Below are positions 31,214-32,601 of a stretch of DNA of 32,601 nucleotides, piece by piece. The notes beneath the pieces are model-generated. The model ran no database searches, was not told the origin of the DNA, and saw only the letters and a list, made by a program, of their open reading frames with translations. The stretch covers positions 1 to 32,601 of the forward strand of contig JANYBM010000087.1 of NCBI GenBank assembly GCA_025361125.1, read 5' to 3'. How positions within the stretch are numbered: position 1 is the first letter of the stretch; every line of letters begins with the position of its first letter. This DNA comes from Holophagaceae bacterium (lineage in GTDB: Bacteria; Acidobacteriota; Holophagae; Holophagales; Holophagaceae). A program made the translations under genes and the position numbers.

Positions 31214-31247
31214 TCAAAAAACATCCGGTGATTCGTCGGGATGTTTT
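31214..31247 (-). terminator. Terminator-like hairpin in the leader of the Fe-S/NrfD operon
   Basis: A perfect 9-bp stem (31218-31226 with 31239-31247) has a 12-base loop and runs into six T on the minus strand. It ends only a few bases before the AGGAG site of the first gene. It may be an attenuator or, as a palindrome, an operator. No minus-strand gene needs terminating here. Confidence 0.55.
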
Positions 31248-31308
31248 AAGGAAAGCTCTACCCAGACCAGCGCAGAGTCAACCGAATTGGACCCTGGAAG
31301 TCCGAAAG

Positions 31309-31324
31309 TGTGAGCTTTGTCACT
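31309..31324 (-). promoter_or_regulatory. CRP/FNR-family-like palindrome upstream of the redox operon
   Basis: TGTGA, six bases, TCACT: nine of ten positions fit the CRP consensus TGTGA-N6-TCACA. A TTGACT hexamer follows on the minus strand at 31276-31281. The spacing suits activation from upstream, but no good -10 is evident and no regulator gene is in view. Confidence 0.28.
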
Positions 31325-31634
31325 ACCACTTTAGATTTCCAATCACTGCTCTGCGGACCCACAACTGGACAGGCCCTGCGTAATAGCCTGCCTGTGAGGA
31401 TTGCCTGGCTAATTTGTGATCTTGGTCGCTGGAAAGGCTTGGAAGACAGCGCGATGATGCTCGCGTCCCTCCCCCCGGTTTTGCACCATAGATCGGGGCT
31501 GGAGAGGTGCTTTTCCGCGCGGCTGTCCCTGGTGTCGAGGCTCCAGCGCACCGCGCGCTGATGCCCTTTTCACTGTTCCTCAAACCCCGGTCTCAGGATT
31601 CTCCAGGGACCTTTGTCATCATCCAGGAGGCGCC

Positions 31635-31889
31635 ATGCGTCGTTCCACCACCCTTCTGCTGGTAGCTGCCGCATTCATTTGCGCCCTACCGGCCTCCGCT
31701 AAAATGCCCTGGGTCAAGGAAGCCCAGAAGCTCGGATTCAATGACGTGCAGAACTGCAAGTCTTGCCACGCCGGCGAGAAAAACGATGCCAAGAACCTGA
31801 CCGCCATGGGCAAGTTCCTGACTGATCGAAAGACCAAAGAGAAGGCCGACAAAATTGACCTGAACTGGCTGAAGGATTTTAAAAAATAG
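31635..31889 (+). CDS. Small periplasmic monohaem c-type cytochrome
   Basis: 84 residues. A typical signal peptide (1-22, ending in PASA) precedes a short mature protein with a single haem-binding motif CKSCH (C41, C44, H45). The rest is Lys-rich and helical. The start is ATG at 31635 with AGGAGG six bases upstream. It lies between the redox operon and a multihaem cytochrome, both on the opposite strand, and ends at a hairpin terminator. Likely a soluble electron shuttle for the neighbouring complexes; the partner is inferred from position only. Confidence 0.85.
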   Translation: MRRSTTLLLVAAAFICALPASAKMPWVKEAQKLGFNDVQNCKSCHAGEKNDAKNLTAMGKFLTDRKTKEKADKIDLNWLKDFKK

Positions 31890-31908
31890 GCTTCAGAAAT
31901 CTTGAAGA

Positions 31909-31948
31909 ACAAAGCGGCTCGGATTCATTCCGCGCCGCTTTGTTTAGT
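31909..31948 (+). terminator. Probable bidirectional terminator between convergent cytochrome genes
   Basis: A perfect 10-bp stem (31909-31918 with 31934-31943) with a 15-base loop is followed on the plus strand by TTTAGTATTTG. It lies 19 bases after the monohaem cytochrome stop and 18 bases from the stop of the minus-strand multihaem gene, so it can serve both. Confidence 0.7.
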
Positions 31949-31965
31949 ATTTGAAAACGACTTGG

Positions 31966-32601
31966 CTAGGGCTGTGCAAGGTCCTTCAGGATCTTAGGAT
32001 TGGCCTCATCTTGGGCCAGCAAGGAATGGCAGAGTGTGCATTCCTGGGAGATCTTGCGGCCATCGGCGGTCTTGTGTTCGTCATCGTGGCAACGGAAGCA
32101 ACCGGTCGCCGCGGTATGTCCCAGAAAGCTCGGATAGGCGCCCCAAGCAATCTTCATACTGGGCCAGACGTTGGAATTATAGATCCCTTGCACGCTCGCC
32201 ACCGCGGCGTCGATAGCTAGGGACTTCGTTTTCGCCACATCAGGATAGGAGGTCGAGTAGAAGCCCCGGACAGCTTGTCGGATCTTTTCAGAGGCTTCTT
32301 CCCGGGTGGCATAGCTAGCCTTGAGTGCTTTCACGGCCTCCCGATGGATGAAGGGCAGTGTGCGATCAATGCGGCCATCCAAAATGGCGGTATCAACTTC
32401 TCCCTCCGGCAGCCGGTAGATATGGGACGGCCGGTTGTGGCAATCCACGCAGTCCATATTCCTCACACCTTTGGTTGGTTTTACGGGCTGAGTGGAAGCC
32501 TTGTAAATTCGATGGGAGCCATCAGGTAATGTCAGGTCCACGTCGCCAATGGTTTCGCGCTTGTCGTCCGATACATAGCTCACGTGCACACCCCTGTCTA
32601 C
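31966..32601 (-). CDS. Multihaem c-type cytochrome, NapC/NirT-like, C-terminal part (start beyond window)
   Basis: The last 211 residues of a minus-strand gene whose start lies beyond the right edge; the frame is open to the last base. Three haem motifs are seen: CVDCH (fragment residues 51-55), CFRCH (168-172) and CTLCH (188-192). The stretches NRPSHIYRLPEGEVD and GCFRCHDDEHKTADGRKISQ resemble large multihaem cytochromes found beside quinone-linked respiratory complexes in metal- and sulfur-respiring bacteria. More haems are expected in the missing N-terminal part. It may be the periplasmic redox partner of the NrfD-type complex downstream, though it is separated from it by a terminator and a divergent gene. 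Confidence 0.88.
   Translation of the reverse strand, partial: VDRGVHVSYVSDDKRETIGDVDLTLPDGSHRIYKASTQPVKPTKGVRNMDCVDCHNRPSHIYRLPEGEVDTAILDGRIDRTLPFIHREAVKALKASYATREEASEKIRQAVRGFYSTSYPDVAKTKSLAIDAAVASVQGIYNSNVWPSMKIAWGAYPSFLGHTAATGCFRCHDDEHKTADGRKISQECTLCHSLLAQDEANPKILKDLAQP

Larger units (their letters stand above)
31202..31634. other. 433-base divergent regulatory region of the redox genes
   Basis: This stretch separates the minus-strand Fe-S/NrfD/kinase operon from the plus-strand cytochrome gene. Short open frames exist on both strands but none has a ribosome binding site or recognisable content. It contains a terminator-like leader hairpin (31214-31247), a CRP-like palindrome (31309-31324) and a GC-rich stem (31516-31522 with 31551-31557) upstream of the cytochrome gene. 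Confidence 0.6.

Noticed and set aside
31258..31583. Short open frames of 83-97 codons on both strands in the divergent cytochrome region
   Set aside because: No ribosome binding sites, mutually overlapping, and no recognisable protein features.
31400..31634. A cyclic-dinucleotide (GEMM-type) riboswitch ahead of the cytochrome gene
   Set aside because: A stretch with AAAACC and GGGACGC on the minus strand looked similar, but the required hairpin and tetraloop between them are absent.

Overview
The window looks like chromosomal DNA from a cytochrome-rich, probably anaerobically respiring bacterium. A member of the Acidobacteriota, perhaps Holophagae (Geothrix/Holophaga-like), is my best guess. 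This rests on a type III glutamine synthetase, a class II DAHP synthase, an RpoB with a cysteine-rich N-terminal insertion, and a c-type-haem redox cluster. The taxonomic call is inference; no 16S gene is present. I saw no phage, insertion sequence, integrase or CRISPR array.

Layout. (1) About 1-17.4 kb is a minus-strand information-processing block. In transcription order it runs rlmB, terminator, tRNA-Tyr, tRNA-Gly, tRNA-Thr, tufA, rpmG, tRNA-Trp, terminator, secE, nusG, rplK, rplA, rplJ, rplL, hairpin spacer, rpoB, rpoC, terminator, pnp (cut by the left edge). This is the classical tufB-secE-nusG-rplKAJL-rpoBC order, but pnp follows rpoC instead of rpsL-rpsG-fusA. (2) 17.4-18.8 kb holds a FadL-like outer-membrane protein gene whose stop overlaps the rlmB start by one base. 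(3) 19.1-26.4 kb is a metabolic and regulatory stretch: glutamine synthetase III (minus), then on the plus strand nadA, a PhoQ-like histidine kinase with an OmpR-type regulator, and a class II DAHP synthase. (4) 26.6-32.6 kb is a redox cluster. A tight minus-strand operon encodes a four-cluster ferredoxin-like subunit, an NrfD/HybB-type membrane quinone subunit, a histidine kinase with two c-type haem sites in its periplasmic sensor, and a membrane-anchored response regulator. That regulator's output is a GcvH-like fold lacking the lipoyl lysine. Upstream lie a plus-strand monohaem cytochrome and the end of a minus-strand multihaem cytochrome.

How the parts may work together. Region 1 supplies transcription and translation machinery. 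Region 4 is the most interesting: a quinone-linked electron-transfer module (Fe-S protein plus NrfD) is co-transcribed with its own haem-based two-component system, whose regulator has no DNA-binding domain. I infer that the kinase senses periplasmic electron flow and the regulator acts on a protein, possibly the complex itself, at the membrane. This is not demonstrated by the sequence.
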